A stretch of 64,000 nt of DNA from Spirochaetota bacterium (GCA_024274705.1 JAJSAL010000116.1:48780-112779), one strand, 5' to 3'. Shown: positions 18,658 to 30,102, numbered from the stretch's first letter. Notes: generated by a model from the sequence alone, not told the origin. Program-made: numbers and translations.

Positions 18658-21474
18658 TTACAGTATAGCTTTCAGAAATGTTCCCGTATGGGATGTTGGG
18701 CAGCCGGCAACTTCCTCCGGTGTTCCCGTAATGACGATAGAACCCCCTTTATCGCCCCCTTCAGGCCCCAGGTCTATGATGTGATCTGCCTGTTTTACAA
18801 CATCCAGGTTGTGTCCGATGAGGATGACGGTATTTCCGCTTTCCACGAGAACATGGAGTACTTCCATCAGTTTTTTTACATCTTCAAAATGAAGTCCTGT
18901 GGTAGGTTCATCCAGAATATAGAGGGTCTTGCCGGTATCCCTTTTTGACAACTCCAGGGAAAGTTTAACCCTCTGGGCTTCACCGCCGGACAGGGTAAGT
19001 GCAGACTGTCCGAGCTTGATATACCCAAGACCGACGGAATGCAGGGTCAGGAGCTTGCGCCGGACCGGCGGTATGTTGGAAAAGAACTCCAATGCATCTT
19101 CCACGGTCATCTGCAGCACTTCATAGATGTTTTTCCCCTTATACCGTATATCCAGGGTCTCTGTATTGAACCTCTTCCCTTTACATACATCGCAGGTGAT
19201 ATACACATCCGGGAGAAAATGCATTTCTATTTTTATCGTGCCGTCGCCATGACAGTTTTCACAACGCCCGCCCCTGACATTGAAGGAAAAACGGCCGGGA
19301 TTATATCCTCTCGCCCTGGATTCGGGAAGTTTGGCATAGAGCTCACGTATCGGAGTGAATACACCCACATAGGTCGCCGGATTGGAACGGGGAGTCCTGC
19401 CGATGGGGTTCTGGTCGATGTTGATAATTTTATCGATATGATGCGTACCGGAGACAGCTTTGTATGCCCCTTCTTTGTGCCGTGATTTGTTCACCCGGTT
19501 CGCTATAACGGGAAATGCCAGGTCAGTGAGAAGGGTGGATTTTCCGGACCCTGAAACGCCTGTTATGACTGTGAGCGTTCCCAGGGGAAATGATACATCT
19601 ATATTCTTCAGATTATGCTCCGATGCACCCTCGATGGCAATCTGTTGACCGTTTCCTGTCCGCCGTTCCACCGGTTTAGTGACATGGAGTGCACCGCTTA
19701 AATACTTTCCCGTAAGACTGTCGGGATTTTTCAAAATATCCGCAAGAGTTCCCCGGGCAATAATATACCCTCCATGAACCCCTGCTCCGGGTCCCAAATC
19801 CACAATATAGTCCGCAGTTCTCAAGGTCTGCTCATCATGCTCCACCACGATCAGTGTGTTCCCGATATCCCTGAGGTGCTTCAGCGTATCGATGAGCCGC
19901 TTGTTGTCCCTCTGGTGGAGACCTATTGTCGGTTCATCGAGAATGTAGAGGACGCCGACCAGTTGGGAACCTATCTGGGTTGCAAGGCGGATCCTCTGGG
20001 CTTCTCCGCCGGAAAGCGTGGAAGCCTTCCGCTCCAGGGTCAGGTATTCGAGACCGACACTCACCATGAACTTCAGCCGGGAAATGATTTCCTTCAAGAT
20101 CTGTCTGGCTATAATCCTTTCGGTATCCGTAAGTTTTATTGTTTCGAAAAAGGTAAGAGAATCCTGTACCGATAGACAGGTGATTTCATGGATATTGTTA
20201 CCTCCGATGGTAACACTCAGGCTCTCTTTCCGGAGCCGTTTTCCCCCGCAGCTCCCGCATTCTTTCTGGCTCATGTATTTTTCAAGCCAGTCTTTTATCC
20301 CTTCAGAGGTTGTCTCCAGGTAACGCCGTTTCAGTTCGTTCAGAATACCCCGAAAACGGGCGGAATACTCATATTTTCCGGTTTTCTTCTTGTTTTCATA
20401 GGTCACATCAACTACATCTTCACTGCCGTGGAGAAGGATGTGCATCACATCTTCCGGAAGCTGTTCCAAGGGTGTATTAAGATCAAAGTGATAATGTTTT
20501 GCCAGAGAATCGAACCAGCTCCGATGCCATGCGGCATTTGGATTATACGGTGCGATTCCCCCTTCGTTGAATGAGAGACCCAAATCCGGCATAACCAGCT
20601 CCGGATCGAATTCCAGGGTAATCCCCAGGCCGGAACACTCGGGACATGCACCGTAAGGATTATTGAAGGAAAACAGTCTGGGCTGCAGTTCCGGTATACT
20701 GATATTACAATCCCCACAGGCATTTTTTTGGGAGAATAACTCCTCCGATTCTTCGGATCCATCCTTACACACCGCGATTAGGCGTCCATCGGCGACTTCA
20801 AGGGCCGTCTCCACAGATTCGGCGAGTCTTGTACGGATATCCGGACCCATTTTAAGACGGTCTACAACGATTTCTAGGGTATGTTTTTTCCTTTTATCCA
20901 GGGTTATCTCTTCATCTAAGGATATAATCTTCCCGTTCAATCGAACCCGGACAAATCCCGACTTCCGTGCATCATCGACGACCTTCGCATGCTCCCCTTT
21001 CTTTCCCCGTATAACCGGAGCGAGAAGCACGACCTTCGATCCTTCAGGATATGCAAGTAGCGTGTCGATAATCTGGTCCACCGATTGTTCCTGGATCTCT
21101 TTTCCGCAACCGGGACAGTAGGGAACACCGATCCTTGCATAGAGGAGCCGAAGGTAATCGTAAATCTCGGTAACCGTACCGACGGTAGACCTGGGATTCC
21201 TGTGGGTCGTCTTCTGTTCTATGGAAATGGCTGGCGAAAGCCCTTCTATGTAATCCAGATCCGGTTTGTCCTTCCTGCCGAGAAACTGCCTGGCGTAAGA
21301 AGAGAGAGATTCCACGTATCTGCGCTGGCCTTCAGCGAAGATTGTGTCGAAGGCAAGGGAAGATTTTCCGGATCCGCTTATTCCGGATATCACGATCAAC
21401 CTATCCCTGGGCAGTTCCAGATCAATATTCTTAAGGTTATGCTCCCGGGCACCTTTAATGATGATTTTATCCAT
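18658..21474 (-). CDS. uvrA: Excinuclease ABC subunit A
   Basis: 938 residues, full length. UvrA is the damage-recognition ATPase of nucleotide excision repair and loads UvrB. Visible are two P-loops ([14 protein letters not shown] near residue 35, [14 protein letters not shown] near 640), two LSGGEAQR signatures, and the zinc-finger Cys pairs (CPGC...CGDC and CENC...CDVC). All catalytic motifs are intact. It is the first gene of the uvrA-lptD pair. The ATG has no strong Shine-Dalgarno sequence. mfd, the transcription-coupled-repair partner, is also in this window but has a changed P-loop. Confidence 0.97.
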   Translation of the reverse strand: MDKIIIKGAREHNLKNIDLELPRDRLIVISGISGSGKSSLAFDTIFAEGQRRYVESLSSYARQFLGRKDKPDLDYIEGLSPAISIEQKTTHRNPRSTVGTVTEIYDYLRLLYARIGVPYCPGCGKEIQEQSVDQIIDTLLAYPEGSKVVLLAPVIRGKKGEHAKVVDDARKSGFVRVRLNGKIISLDEEITLDKRKKHTLEIVVDRLKMGPDIRTRLAESVETALEVADGRLIAVCKDGSEESEELFSQKNACGDCNISIPELQPRLFSFNNPYGACPECSGLGITLEFDPELVMPDLGLSFNEGGIAPYNPNAAWHRSWFDSLAKHYHFDLNTPLEQLPEDVMHILLHGSEDVVDVTYENKKKTGKYEYSARFRGILNELKRRYLETTSEGIKDWLEKYMSQKECGSCGGKRLRKESLSVTIGGNNIHEITCLSVQDSLTFFETIKLTDTERIIARQILKEIISRLKFMVSVGLEYLTLERKASTLSGGEAQRIRLATQIGSQLVGVLYILDEPTIGLHQRDNKRLIDTLKHLRDIGNTLIVVEHDEQTLRTADYIVDLGPGAGVHGGYIIARGTLADILKNPDSLTGKYLSGALHVTKPVERRTGNGQQIAIEGASEHNLKNIDVSFPLGTLTVITGVSGSGKSTLLTDLAFPVIANRVNKSRHKEGAYKAVSGTHHIDKIINIDQNPIGRTPRSNPATYVGVFTPIRELYAKLPESRARGYNPGRFSFNVRGGRCENCHGDGTIKIEMHFLPDVYITCDVCKGKRFNTETLDIRYKGKNIYEVLQMTVEDALEFFSNIPPVRRKLLTLHSVGLGYIKLGQSALTLSGGEAQRVKLSLELSKRDTGKTLYILDEPTTGLHFEDVKKLMEVLHVLVESGNTVILIGHNLDVVKQADHIIDLGPEGGDKGGSIVITGTPEEVAGCPTSHTGTFLKAIL

Positions 21475-21542
21475 ATCAGATTCGATGCAAGACTACGATA
21501 TTTGTATTGAGTAATCAAGAAGGAGGCGGAACCGGTCCTATC

Positions 21543-22421
21543 CTAGCTGCCGGAGAGGCTCTTCCTGGCCATGACCTTCCACTTATCATCACCTGAAAAT
21601 TGCAGTACAGTTCGCCAGAGATAACGGCTGTCCGCCCCCCCGTACCCTGCAACATCGAGAGAAGCACCCAGGTAGAACAGGGTTCGGTATATCTGAACGT
21701 TTTCCAGATAGGTCCGGAGGGCCGGAAATTCTTCGGTCCTGGTAAAAAACCCTTCCAGAGTTTTATATGCGTAATCAGGGTAGTACCGGCGCACTTCTTC
21801 GATACACTTGGTCAATACTGTTAATGCTGCATAGAGAAGATTATCCGTGGCATGCATGTTCCGGCCGGCTGCTACATACAGATAACCCAGATCCTGATGG
21901 GCTGACAGGGAAAAGTCCGACGAATACCGAAACAGGCGGACGACATCGTCGAACCCCCTGTCATGCAGCACTTTCCTCATGGCATCCATGTCAGCACTCC
22001 GGAACTCCTGATCATCATTAAGGATAGTGAGCAGATACTCTTCAAACTTCCTTTTATTGTTTTCTCCCCACTCCAGTTCCGCCAATTCATAGAGAATTTC
22101 AAACTGTTCGTCCAGGATGTAGAGCTGGTCCCTGTTCTCGTAAGCCATTTCCAGGTGTTTCCGTGCAAGGTTGTATTCCATATCTGCATTTTTATAAATT
22201 TTCGAGATCCATATATGCGCTTCCGGGTAATATGCCCCTTCCCGGCGCAGGATTTCCCGGAAATACCACATAGCAGTGCCGAAATCTTTCCGGGAATAGG
22301 CCTGTTTTCCGAACTCCAGGATAAGCCAGGATGGTGTATCAGGGTCCAGCGGATCCTGCGCAAAGGTGCGTACAGGTATCAAAAGCATGAACACCAGTAA
22401 TAAGAACCATGTATATTTCAT
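21543..22421 (-). CDS. Secreted TPR-like protein of unknown function
   Basis: From the ATG at 22421 the protein has 292 residues with a good signal peptide (MKYTWFLLLVFMLLIPVRTF, cleavage near FAQ). The mature part is alpha-helical with TPR-like pairs (GTAMWYFREILRREGAYYPEA, ARKHLEMAYENRDQLYILDE), so a periplasmic scaffolding role is possible. The reading frame extends further upstream, but the start at 22421 overlaps the ispG stop as ATGA and fits the signal peptide. No enzyme motif is seen and no family name is recognised. Confidence 0.82.
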   Translation of the reverse strand: MKYTWFLLLVFMLLIPVRTFAQDPLDPDTPSWLILEFGKQAYSRKDFGTAMWYFREILRREGAYYPEAHIWISKIYKNADMEYNLARKHLEMAYENRDQLYILDEQFEILYELAELEWGENNKRKFEEYLLTILNDDQEFRSADMDAMRKVLHDRGFDDVVRLFRYSSDFSLSAHQDLGYLYVAAGRNMHATDNLLYAALTVLTKCIEEVRRYYPDYAYKTLEGFFTRTEEFPALRTYLENVQIYRTLFYLGASLDVAGYGGADSRYLWRTVLQFSGDDKWKVMARKSLSGS

Positions 22422-23461
22422 AGCCGTTCGAATTCTTCCTTGAATCTTTCTACTGCACGTTCTGCCGTCACCTTGCACACTTCCTTTCCCTTGCGGAAAA
22501 TAACCGCAGTATTCCCTAACCCGGTTATGCCCACATCTGCATGGGAAGCTTCACCCAGTCCGTTAACCGGACATCCCATGATGGCTACAGAGATATCTTT
22601 TTGCTGCCTGTAGAGAAAATCCCCCAGTTCCTGCAGGAATCCCTGTACATCGAAAGAAGCCCTGTTACAAGTGGGACAGGATACGATATCCACACTTGTA
22701 TTACTTCTATTTTCGGCACGAAGTATTTCTCGTGCAGCAATAATTTCCTCCTCCTCCGTTCCTGAAAGGGAGACCCGTACCGTATCTCCTATACCCCTCT
22801 GAAAAAGAGTTGAAAGGGCAATAGAATTCTTTACCACGCCGGATATCAGGGGACCTGCTTCGGTAACACCGATATGAAGGGGATAGTTGAACACTTCTGA
22901 AAAACGTGTATTAGCGTCTATCGTTGTGGTGATGGAGGAGGATTTAAGAGAAATGATGATATCCGAAAAACCGGTTTTCTCAAGGGCATCGATCTCCATC
23001 TCAGCGGCTTTCACCATAGCAAGGGCCTGATCCTTTTCACCTGTAAGACCTTCAGGAAGGGATCCGCCGTTTACTCCGATGCGGATAGGCACTCCCCTGT
23101 CTTGCGCTTTCATTGCGACTTCTCTTACTTTCCATTCTTCGCCTATGTTCCCGGGATTGATCCGTATCTTTCCAAAAGCGAAGTCCAGGCATGCGAGGGC
23201 TATTCTGTAGTCGTAGTGGATGTCAGCTACCAAAGGCAATGGAGAATCGGCACAGATCGATCCCAGGAACCGGGCAGTCTCGATGTTGGGCACAGCGAAA
23301 CGGACGATCTGGCAGCCCAGGGACTTAAGGTAAGACAGACGATGGAGAACTGGCGATTTTTCTCCGGTCAGCGGGGTTTTCCACATGGTTTGCACTGAAA
23401 CCGGAGAATCTCCGCCGATAAAAAGATCACCAATTCCTACAGATTTTGTTTTTCTACGCAT
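22418..23461 (-). CDS. ispG: 4-hydroxy-3-methylbut-2-enyl diphosphate synthase IspG (GcpE)
   Basis: Catalyses the next-to-last step of the MEP isoprenoid pathway using a [4Fe-4S] cluster. The cluster Cys residues are in SCPTCNR and MGCPVNG, with the Glu of GLGEASHADVGITG following; the usual NGPGEA is NGLGEA here. The N-terminal TIM barrel begins VGIGDLFIGGDSPVSVQTM. I prefer the ATG at 23461 (347 residues, MRRKTKSVGIG). An ATG at 23482 is in frame but lies inside the T-run of the atpK terminator with no ribosome site. The gene therefore follows a terminator and may be read from leakage or its own unseen promoter. Confidence 0.94.
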   Translation of the reverse strand: MRRKTKSVGIGDLFIGGDSPVSVQTMWKTPLTGEKSPVLHRLSYLKSLGCQIVRFAVPNIETARFLGSICADSPLPLVADIHYDYRIALACLDFAFGKIRINPGNIGEEWKVREVAMKAQDRGVPIRIGVNGGSLPEGLTGEKDQALAMVKAAEMEIDALEKTGFSDIIISLKSSSITTTIDANTRFSEVFNYPLHIGVTEAGPLISGVVKNSIALSTLFQRGIGDTVRVSLSGTEEEEIIAAREILRAENRSNTSVDIVSCPTCNRASFDVQGFLQELGDFLYRQQKDISVAIMGCPVNGLGEASHADVGITGLGNTAVIFRKGKEVCKVTAERAVERFKEEFERL

Positions 23462-23485
23462 AATCAACTTAAGTGAAAGCATAAA

Positions 23486-23536
23486 AAAAGCTCAGCTACC
23501 TGTCCATAGATATATCGGGACAGATAGATGAGCTTT
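23486..23536 (-). terminator. Rho-independent terminator after the V-ATPase operon
   Basis: On the minus strand, AAAGCTCA and the CTGTCC arm pair with GGACAG and TGAGCTTT around a short loop, followed directly by a run of seven T. It lies 25 bases after the atpK stop and just before ispG. Confidence 0.88.
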
Positions 23537-23560
23537 GTATACGATAGATTGCTGACCGTA

Positions 23561-23983
23561 TCAGATAACTCCCATGAGGAATACCATGACGAAGAGTGCA
23601 ACAGTTTCGATAAGACCAATGACCATGATGTAATTAGTAAAACCTTTACCCGTTTCCGCCAGGGCGTCGGATGCACTGGCTCCCGCTTTTCCCTGGAACA
23701 TGGCCGAAAATCCCATGGCGATACCGCCGAACACTCCTGCAGCAAGCTTGGTAACCGGCGGTGCTTCAGATGCAATAATACTGTTCATAAGGATGAACCC
23801 GTAAATCGTCTGAGTAAGGGGGGCTCCCACAAAGGCAACAAGCATAAAGGGCGCCGGCCTGTTCTGAGCGAAGCACTTTTTCCATGCGCCTACAGCTGCC
23901 ATTCCTGCTGATCCGGCACCAATTGCAGATCCAATAGCCGCAAATCCCAGCACCGCGGCAAATCCTATAAGACCAATGTCCAT
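23561..23983 (-). CDS. atpK: V-type ATPase subunit K (membrane ring proteolipid)
   Basis: 140 residues with four hydrophobic helices, the duplicated-hairpin form of the rotary ring subunit. The ion-binding Glu is in GLIETVALF near residue 125; the first hairpin has Gln at the equivalent site (FVGAPLTQTIYGF), normal for the duplicated type. Gly/Ala-rich helices (GFAAIGSAIGAGSAGMAAVG) pack the ring. It ends the operon; a terminator follows at 23486-23536. Whether the enzyme moves H+ or Na+ cannot be fixed by eye. Confidence 0.95.
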   Translation of the reverse strand: MDIGLIGFAAVLGFAAIGSAIGAGSAGMAAVGAWKKCFAQNRPAPFMLVAFVGAPLTQTIYGFILMNSIIASEAPPVTKLAAGVFGGIAMGFSAMFQGKAGASASDALAETGKGFTNYIMVIGLIETVALFVMVFLMGVI

Positions 23984-24007
23984 GTATTTCTCCTTATCCT
24001 TTAAGTT

Positions 24008-25813
24008 TTATATTTTCCGCACCCGAAAAGGTTCGTAGTTGAATCCAGACCACTCCATCCCCAGGTGACCCGAGAATTCGAGCATATTAAGCCTTACGCC
24101 ATGAACGACAACAGAAAGCATTGCCATCACCAGGTTCAGTCCATGACCAAAGGCGAGTATAAACGCAGCTCCAACGATGCCGGCTACTCCACCGGACATA
24201 TTGGCTGCCATTGCGTTAAAGCTTTGAGCGATAGCCACGGTAGCAAGCCCAACGGCGAAGAGACGTATATATGAAATGATATCAGAAAACGCTCCTATAC
24301 CGTCGAGAAATGTTGTAAGCAAACCCCCAACGCCCTTTACCAGTCCTTTGATGAAGCTCACACCCTTCTCCTGCTGGGCGAACACCAGTATGAGAAAAAA
24401 TCCCGCGAGGATCATATAGAGGGCATAGCTGGGCATGGGATACCGCACCGGGTCCAGTACCAAATTCAGCACCAGGTAATACAGGCCGAGCATCGTGGAA
24501 AGCCAGCCCAGCTGGGCGATAGACTTGAGCCGGGGCAGCTGCTTGATAAAATTCTGCACATGCGCCAGGAGAAGCTGGGTAGTACCGATGATAAAACAGA
24601 GCAGCTTGATAGTTTCCCCGCTTTTCGGATTACCCGAGGCAATAGGTTCGACGATCAGCAGGGAGAAGGGCTTCAGAGAGGCTATTCTCTCGGAGCCGAA
24701 CCACGTGCCGGTAATCGCTCCCCATGTCATTGTACAGAAACTTAAAAAAAACAGCAGTTTAACACCATCGGTAATTGCTCTTCTCTTTATACCCATGAAA
24801 ATACCGATGATGAGGAAGATAAATCCATAGCCCGCATCCCCTACAATGATGGAAAAAAACAGGGTGAAAAAAAGGAGAAACCAGAGACTGATATCGTATT
24901 CCCTGTATCCCGGGATGGTTTCGAGAATCCGGAATACCGGTTTGATAATCCGTACAGGCTTGCTGTTTTCGATGAGGGTAGGTACCTGGTCTTCTTCTGA
25001 AGGGTCTTCCAGGAGGAGCGCCCATCCTTGTTTTACCGCTTCTTTTTTCAGTACATCAATTTTCGGTACAGGAACATACCCGGTAAGATATGCAAGAAAA
25101 TCGTCTTCGGTCTGCATATCCAGCTGCACCTGCTCGAAACGTATCTTTTCATCCAGTTCCACAAGACCGTTCTGCAGGGTGTTTCTCCGGGAGCCCAGTT
25201 CCTTAAGGCGCCGCTGGTTCTCCTGGATCATCTGCTCCTTGTTCCGGATCTCTTCATGGACCGACGCAAGACCCCTCTCAGGAAGCTGGACTTCTTCTCT
25301 ATCCGGTTCAAGCCTCTCTCCCAGGACGATATCCGCAAAGAGGACCCGTGATTTCGACTCAGACACGATAAACCTGAAGGGAGCATCTTCCAGCCGTTTG
25401 TATTCGCTGCCTGTTGTGTCGAAAAGACGGATATCGATCCCTTTGTCACGGAGTTCCCTGATATCCCCCGGATCGAAATTCCCCCAGATAGAAAGCTGAG
25501 CTTCTTCCCGTTGAAGCCGTTCCAGATCATCCTGGAGTTGCCTGGAACTCTCGATAATCCCGGAAATTGTTTCCATAACTTCCCGTGCATCATCAAGGGT
25601 ACCGGAGTCACTCTGTTCTTCCGATCCTTCTTCGGCGATCCGGAACAGCGCCTTCTCAATATTGCTTTTCAGAGTAAGTAAATTCTGCAGCTCTTCACTG
25701 TTTCCCGAACCGGTATGGATGTGTACAACACCGAGTTTTCCGAGTTCTGTAAGCGATTCATCCCGTTTGGATTCGAGCACCACCAGGGACACTTTCTTCA
25801 TCTTGACAATCAT
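24008..25813 (-). CDS. atpI: V-type ATPase subunit I (stator membrane subunit)
   Basis: 601 residues. The first 280 are soluble, with coiled-coil stretches (REEAQLSIWGNFDPGDIREL, then a long Glu/Arg-rich helix), forming the peripheral stalk anchor. About eight helices follow (YDISLWFLLFFTLFFSIIVGDAGYGFIF to MAMLSVVVHGVRLNMLEFSGH). The essential Arg of the ion half-channel is expected in the SYIRLFAVGLATVAIAQSFN helix. It is encoded 4 bases after atpD and upstream of atpK. Confidence 0.94.
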   Translation of the reverse strand: MIVKMKKVSLVVLESKRDESLTELGKLGVVHIHTGSGNSEELQNLLTLKSNIEKALFRIAEEGSEEQSDSGTLDDAREVMETISGIIESSRQLQDDLERLQREEAQLSIWGNFDPGDIRELRDKGIDIRLFDTTGSEYKRLEDAPFRFIVSESKSRVLFADIVLGERLEPDREEVQLPERGLASVHEEIRNKEQMIQENQRRLKELGSRRNTLQNGLVELDEKIRFEQVQLDMQTEDDFLAYLTGYVPVPKIDVLKKEAVKQGWALLLEDPSEEDQVPTLIENSKPVRIIKPVFRILETIPGYREYDISLWFLLFFTLFFSIIVGDAGYGFIFLIIGIFMGIKRRAITDGVKLLFFLSFCTMTWGAITGTWFGSERIASLKPFSLLIVEPIASGNPKSGETIKLLCFIIGTTQLLLAHVQNFIKQLPRLKSIAQLGWLSTMLGLYYLVLNLVLDPVRYPMPSYALYMILAGFFLILVFAQQEKGVSFIKGLVKGVGGLLTTFLDGIGAFSDIISYIRLFAVGLATVAIAQSFNAMAANMSGGVAGIVGAAFILAFGHGLNLVMAMLSVVVHGVRLNMLEFSGHLGMEWSGFNYEPFRVRKI

Positions 25814-25816
25814 GAC

Positions 25817-26413
25817 CTATTCGACCTTCACGATGTTGTTTTTCGCAATCTTTCCGCGTACTACAGCAGCGGTCTGCTGATCTCCCATGTATATCCTTAT
25901 AGTCCTGATATGTTCTCTTGTTTCAGGAATTTTCACCTTTTCAAACAGGTTCACCCGTTGTGTGGTAATGCGCAGTTCATCGCCGAGACGTTTTATCTGC
26001 TCCTTAAGGACGGTAATCTCTACATGAAGGGTGGTTATCTGTTTGAGAAGTTCCAGAGCTTTGTCCACCCAGAGGGGCATGGAGAAAAGGCTGTAATCAG
26101 CTTCCTTGAATTCGATGCCCTGGAATACCGGGATATCCACCCCTGCGATATTTCCCCCCTCCGTGGCCAGGGATTTGATCTCCAGCAGCTCTTCGAGCTC
26201 CACATGTTCACCGAAAACATCGACCCAGTGTTCCAGCTCAGCTGTCAGGGACTCGAGCTGCCCGCTTTTTTCAGCTTCCTGGTGTTCCACCCGGCGTATC
26301 ACCATCTGAAGCTGCTGTTTTTTCAGCATCAATGTGGGCAGGTAGCGCTCGTACCGTTTGAGTGCATCCTTTTGACTTTTGAGCTCATTCTTTGTGAGCT
26401 TGATTTTAGCCAT
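25817..26413 (-). CDS. atpD: V-type ATPase subunit D (central rotor)
   Basis: 198 residues, nearly all alpha-helical, with the antiparallel N- and C-terminal coiled coil of the rotor shaft (KIKLTKNELKSQKDALKRYE at the start; RVNLFEKVKIPETREHIRTI near the end). The last motif is diagnostic for the family. It turns inside the A/B hexamer and links to the K ring. It sits between atpB and atpI, as in other spirochaete operons. Confidence 0.94.
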   Translation of the reverse strand: MAKIKLTKNELKSQKDALKRYERYLPTLMLKKQQLQMVIRRVEHQEAEKSGQLESLTAELEHWVDVFGEHVELEELLEIKSLATEGGNIAGVDIPVFQGIEFKEADYSLFSMPLWVDKALELLKQITTLHVEITVLKEQIKRLGDELRITTQRVNLFEKVKIPETREHIRTIRIYMGDQQTAAVVRGKIAKNNIVKVE

Positions 26414-26416
26414 TTG

Positions 26417-27724
26417 TTACGCTGTTTCCTCAGTTTTCGGCCAAAAATTTCGAATCAGGTCCGACCTGAGTCCTGTCTCTTCCGTGGTGAAGCATTCTGC
26501 AAGGATTTTCCACCCGTTATCCAGGGACTGTTCCAGGGGAATGTTTACGCTGAGATCCATCATTTCCCGTTCAAATATGACCCCGTATTTCAGGAGCTTT
26601 GTATCCCAGTCGGACATTCTAAAACCCATCGATTTTTTCTCCAGGGACTCCAGGTACGCGGCGTACAGTTTAATCATACCGTCCATGAGGGGTCTGTGAT
26701 CTGCCCGGGTATCTTTGTTTACCATCTGTTTGAGACGGGAAAGTGACCCGAATGGTTCGATCCTTCCATTTCGGAGATAATACTGGCCCTCTGTTATATA
26801 TCCGGTGTTGTCGGGAATCGGATGGGTAACATCATCACCGGGCATAGTTGTTGCAGCCAGAACGGTAATCGATCCGGCACCCTCAAAATCGACAGCTTTC
26901 TCGTATCTGGCCGCAAGCTGCGAATAGAGGTCCCCGGGATAACCGCGGTTCGATGGAACCTGCTCCATGGTGATCGATATTTCCTTGAGGGAATCTGCAA
27001 AATTAGTCATATCTGTAAGTAGTACGAGTACTTTTTTCCCTTTAAGGGCGAATTTCTCTGCAACCGCCAGGGAAATATCAGGTACCAGGAGGCACTCGAC
27101 AATCGGATCTGATGCGGTGTGGACAAAAAAGATCGTCCTGCTTAATGCACCCCCCTCTTCCAGGGTTTCCTTGAAATAGAGGTAATCATCGTACTTGAGG
27201 CCCATGCCGCCGAGAATAATCATATCCACTTCCGCCTGCATCGCGATTCGTGCGAGCAGGGGGTTGTACGGTTCTCCGGAAACGGAGAAAATCGGCAATT
27301 TCTGGGATTCCACCAGAGAGTTAAACACATCGATCATGGGAATCCCGGTCCGGATCATGTTCCGTGGAACGATACGCATTGCAGGGTTAACAGAGGGACC
27401 TCCGATTTCGATAAAATTCTCGGTGAGCTCCGGTCCGTTGTCCCTTGGTTTACCGCTCCCGTTAAAAATACGACCCAGCAGGTTGTCCGAAAAAGAGACC
27501 TGCATCGGATGACCTAAGAAACGAACTTCGTCCGCGGTAGAGATACCCCGGGAGCCGGAAAAAACCTGAAGCGAAACCTTTTCATCCAGCAGTCGAATCA
27601 CTTCCGCGAGTGACTCTCCGTGAGATGAAGTGACAACCGCGAGGTCTCCGTAACGTACCCCATCTGCAGTGACGGTAATGACATTTCCTGCTATGGAATC
27701 GATCTTACTGTATACCTTTCTCAT
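26417..27724 (-). CDS. atpB: V-type ATPase subunit B
   Basis: 435 residues, the non-catalytic nucleotide-binding subunit of the A3B3 head. Family motifs are [70 protein letters not shown] and [15 protein letters not shown]. No Walker A Lys is expected in this subunit. The start overlaps the atpA stop by 4 bases (ATGA), coupling the two head subunits for matched translation. Confidence 0.96.
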   Translation of the reverse strand: MRKVYSKIDSIAGNVITVTADGVRYGDLAVVTSSHGESLAEVIRLLDEKVSLQVFSGSRGISTADEVRFLGHPMQVSFSDNLLGRIFNGSGKPRDNGPELTENFIEIGGPSVNPAMRIVPRNMIRTGIPMIDVFNSLVESQKLPIFSVSGEPYNPLLARIAMQAEVDMIILGGMGLKYDDYLYFKETLEEGGALSRTIFFVHTASDPIVECLLVPDISLAVAEKFALKGKKVLVLLTDMTNFADSLKEISITMEQVPSNRGYPGDLYSQLAARYEKAVDFEGAGSITVLAATTMPGDDVTHPIPDNTGYITEGQYYLRNGRIEPFGSLSRLKQMVNKDTRADHRPLMDGMIKLYAAYLESLEKKSMGFRMSDWDTKLLKYGVIFEREMMDLSVNIPLEQSLDNGWKILAECFTTEETGLRSDLIRNFWPKTEETA

Positions 27725-29505
27725 TGTTCATCCCCGGCTTCACTGGATTTTACGATTTCCTGGGCATTCGCTTCGATGCCGCTCTTTTTCTGGTGTATCA
27801 TCTCTTCGATTTCCTTTTCCAAACGGAAAAACTCATCTGACTGCCACTCCGTCCCATTATAATCGAGGAACTTCTGGCGAAGGATATTGAAAAAAGAGCG
27901 GGCGTCCTCTTTTGATTCCAGAGAAAATGTCGAAGAGAGTACATCGAATATAACATTGTAAATATGCCGCTGCCGTTCCGTACTCACCGAAGCATCGATG
28001 GGATCAAAAGAATCCTGCTGTAAATATACCGAATCGAGAAAATCACCCTTTAAGAAAACGATATAGTCAGGGAGGCTCGTTCCCTCCTCACCTACGACTT
28101 TCATCATCTGGTCAACTTCGTTTCCCCGGTACAACAGGGCGCGACCATATTCGGTTATCGCTTTATCAACCGAACCGGGGTATTTACTCCAGCTTTCAAG
28201 AGGATGGATCGCAGGATACTTCCTGGCGTCAGAACGTTCCCTGGACAATCCATGAAAGGCTCCCACGACCTTTAGGGTTCCCTGGGTAACCGGTTCTTCG
28301 AAGTTACCCCCTGCAGGACTCACCGTTCCGCCGATGGTAACAGAACCTTCGCTGCCATCCTTAAGACGTACAAGACCGGCCCTTTCGTAAAAACTTGCTA
28401 TAACCGATTCCAGGTAAGCAGGGAATGCTTCTTCGCCGGGTATTTCTTCCAGCCTTCCGGACATCTCGCGCATGGCCTGGGCCCATCGGGAGGTGGAATC
28501 TGCAAGGAGAAGAACATTCAATCCCATCTGACGGTAATATTCGGCGATGGTTACCGCGGTGTACACCGACGCTTCCCTGGCTGCTACAGGCATGGAACTG
28601 GTGTTACAGATGATGACCGTACGCTCCATCAGGGTACGTCCGGTCCTCGGGTCCAGGAGTTCCGGAAATTCCTTGAGTGTTTCTACGACTTCCCCGGCCC
28701 TCTCCCCGCATGCAGCGATGATAACGATATCCACTTCTGCGTTCCTGCTGGTAATCTGTTGAAGGACGGTTTTACCGGCACCGAAGGGTCCTGGTATACA
28801 GTACGTTCCCCCCCTGGCTACAGGAATAAACGTATCGATCAGCCTGATTTTTGTGACCATGGGCTCAACCGGTTTCAGGCGTTCCTTGTATGCGGTAATT
28901 GCCCGTTTTACAGGCCATTGAAACACCATGGTGAGAGGAATGCTATTTCCTTTTTCATCTGTCAGTTCTGCAATTGTATCTTTGATAGTGTACTCGCCTT
29001 TTTCGGCGATTCGTTTCACGGTATACGTGGCGTGCAGATTAAAGGGAACCATGATCCTGTGGCGGAACATCCCTTCCGGTACCGAACCCAGAGTTATCCC
29101 GCATTCCACACGGTCACCCACGTTCGCTTCGGGCGTGAATTCCCATGTTTTTTCCTGATCCAGGGCTTCGAGGTATACACCCCGATCCAGGAAGAAACCG
29201 CACTGAGCTGCCAGCTTAGGGAGAGGGTTCTGAAGTCCGTCGAATACCTGGCCCAGCAGTCCCGGTCCAAGTTCAACCGCAAGAAGCTCATCCGTGAAAT
29301 CAACGGTATCTCCGATGCCGATACCCCGTGTCATCTCGAATACCTGCATTTCAGCCCGGTCCCCCCGGATACGGATGATTTCCGATTTCAGTTTTCTATC
29401 TCCAACGTTAATGTAGCCGACTTCATTCATGGACACATGTCCATCGATTTCCACAGCAACCATGTTTCCGTTAACACCTACTACCTTGCCTGTGTTTTTA
29501 ACCAT
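27721..29505 (-). CDS. atpA: V-type ATPase subunit A (catalytic)
   Basis: From the ATG at 29505 (GGAG eight bases upstream) the product is 594 residues, normal for the catalytic subunit. The P-loop [12 protein letters not shown] lies near residue 233. The family-specific non-homologous insert lies between the N-terminal barrel and the nucleotide domain. GERAGEV carries the catalytic Glu, and [20 protein letters not shown] is the Walker B region. A TTG at 29523 is in frame but lacks a ribosome site. All catalytic residues are intact. It follows the DUF2764 gene by 24 bases. Confidence 0.96.
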   Translation of the reverse strand: MVKNTGKVVGVNGNMVAVEIDGHVSMNEVGYINVGDRKLKSEIIRIRGDRAEMQVFEMTRGIGIGDTVDFTDELLAVELGPGLLGQVFDGLQNPLPKLAAQCGFFLDRGVYLEALDQEKTWEFTPEANVGDRVECGITLGSVPEGMFRHRIMVPFNLHATYTVKRIAEKGEYTIKDTIAELTDEKGNSIPLTMVFQWPVKRAITAYKERLKPVEPMVTKIRLIDTFIPVARGGTYCIPGPFGAGKTVLQQITSRNAEVDIVIIAACGERAGEVVETLKEFPELLDPRTGRTLMERTVIICNTSSMPVAAREASVYTAVTIAEYYRQMGLNVLLLADSTSRWAQAMREMSGRLEEIPGEEAFPAYLESVIASFYERAGLVRLKDGSEGSVTIGGTVSPAGGNFEEPVTQGTLKVVGAFHGLSRERSDARKYPAIHPLESWSKYPGSVDKAITEYGRALLYRGNEVDQMMKVVGEEGTSLPDYIVFLKGDFLDSVYLQQDSFDPIDASVSTERQRHIYNVIFDVLSSTFSLESKEDARSFFNILRQKFLDYNGTEWQSDEFFRLEKEIEEMIHQKKSGIEANAQEIVKSSEAGDEQ

Positions 29506-29529
29506 ATGTATTCTCCAGCACAATCCTAT

Positions 29530-30102
29530 TTATTTCTGCGCGAGCAGAAGATCCTGAACATCATAATCTGTAATCTTTACAAAAACTTCACTATACCGCT
29601 CTTTTCCAGCTTGTTTGTCAAATCGGCCCTTTCGTTCCAGGAGCTGCAGTTTCAGGAAATAAACGATAAGACGCTCAATATCGAAATGATGCCCTGTCTC
29701 AAGTTCTTCCAGGAATTGCCAGCGCCCGCGATTGAGAATATCCTCGCCCACAAGGGGAGATTCCTGGACAAAAGCCTCCCGGGCGAGTTCCTCGATTCCC
29801 ACAACAGAATCACATTCCTGCATATACCTGAATGCTTCTTCACCTTTTTTCTGCGCCCGCAGCTTCACCAGCTCGTTACGGAGGGTACATTCCCAGTTTA
29901 CCCATTTCTGTACGATAGGATATCTCTCTGTCATGGGTCCTTCGATCGAAAGGGAAGCCTTCGTAAGGCAGTCGAAATCTTCCGGAGAAAGCCAGTCAGA
30001 GCAGAAATCAATAAAAGACTCTGTTGAAATCGAACCGGGAGGAGTATCATAAAAAAGCATAGGCAATGCTGCTACAGTATAATAATACTGATACACCGTC
30101 AT
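29530..30102 (-). CDS. DUF2764 protein of the V-ATPase operon
   Basis: 190 residues, mainly helical, beginning MTVYQYYYTVAALPMLFYD; this resembles the DUF2764 proteins that sit between atpE and atpA in spirochaete and chlamydial V-ATPase operons. No subunit C gene is in this operon, and the protein's position and size suggest it replaces subunit C as the rotor-ring socket; that is inference. Its start codon shares bases with the atpE stop (30102), so translation is coupled. Confidence 0.85.
   Translation of the reverse strand: MTVYQYYYTVAALPMLFYDTPPGSISTESFIDFCSDWLSPEDFDCLTKASLSIEGPMTERYPIVQKWVNWECTLRNELVKLRAQKKGEEAFRYMQECDSVVGIEELAREAFVQESPLVGEDILNRGRWQFLEELETGHHFDIERLIVYFLKLQLLERKGRFDKQAGKERYSEVFVKITDYDVQDLLLAQK

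Noticed and set aside
23482..23482. Upstream ATG of ispG
   Set aside because: It lies in the T-run of the atpK terminator and lacks a ribosome site; the ATG at 23461 fits the family start better.
25715..26746. 343-codon plus-strand frame across atpI-atpD-atpB
   Set aside because: Antisense to three certain genes; aromatic-rich composition is the usual shadow of coding DNA.
28759..30027. 422-codon plus-strand frame
   Set aside because: Entirely antisense to atpA and the DUF2764 gene, with no recognisable motif.
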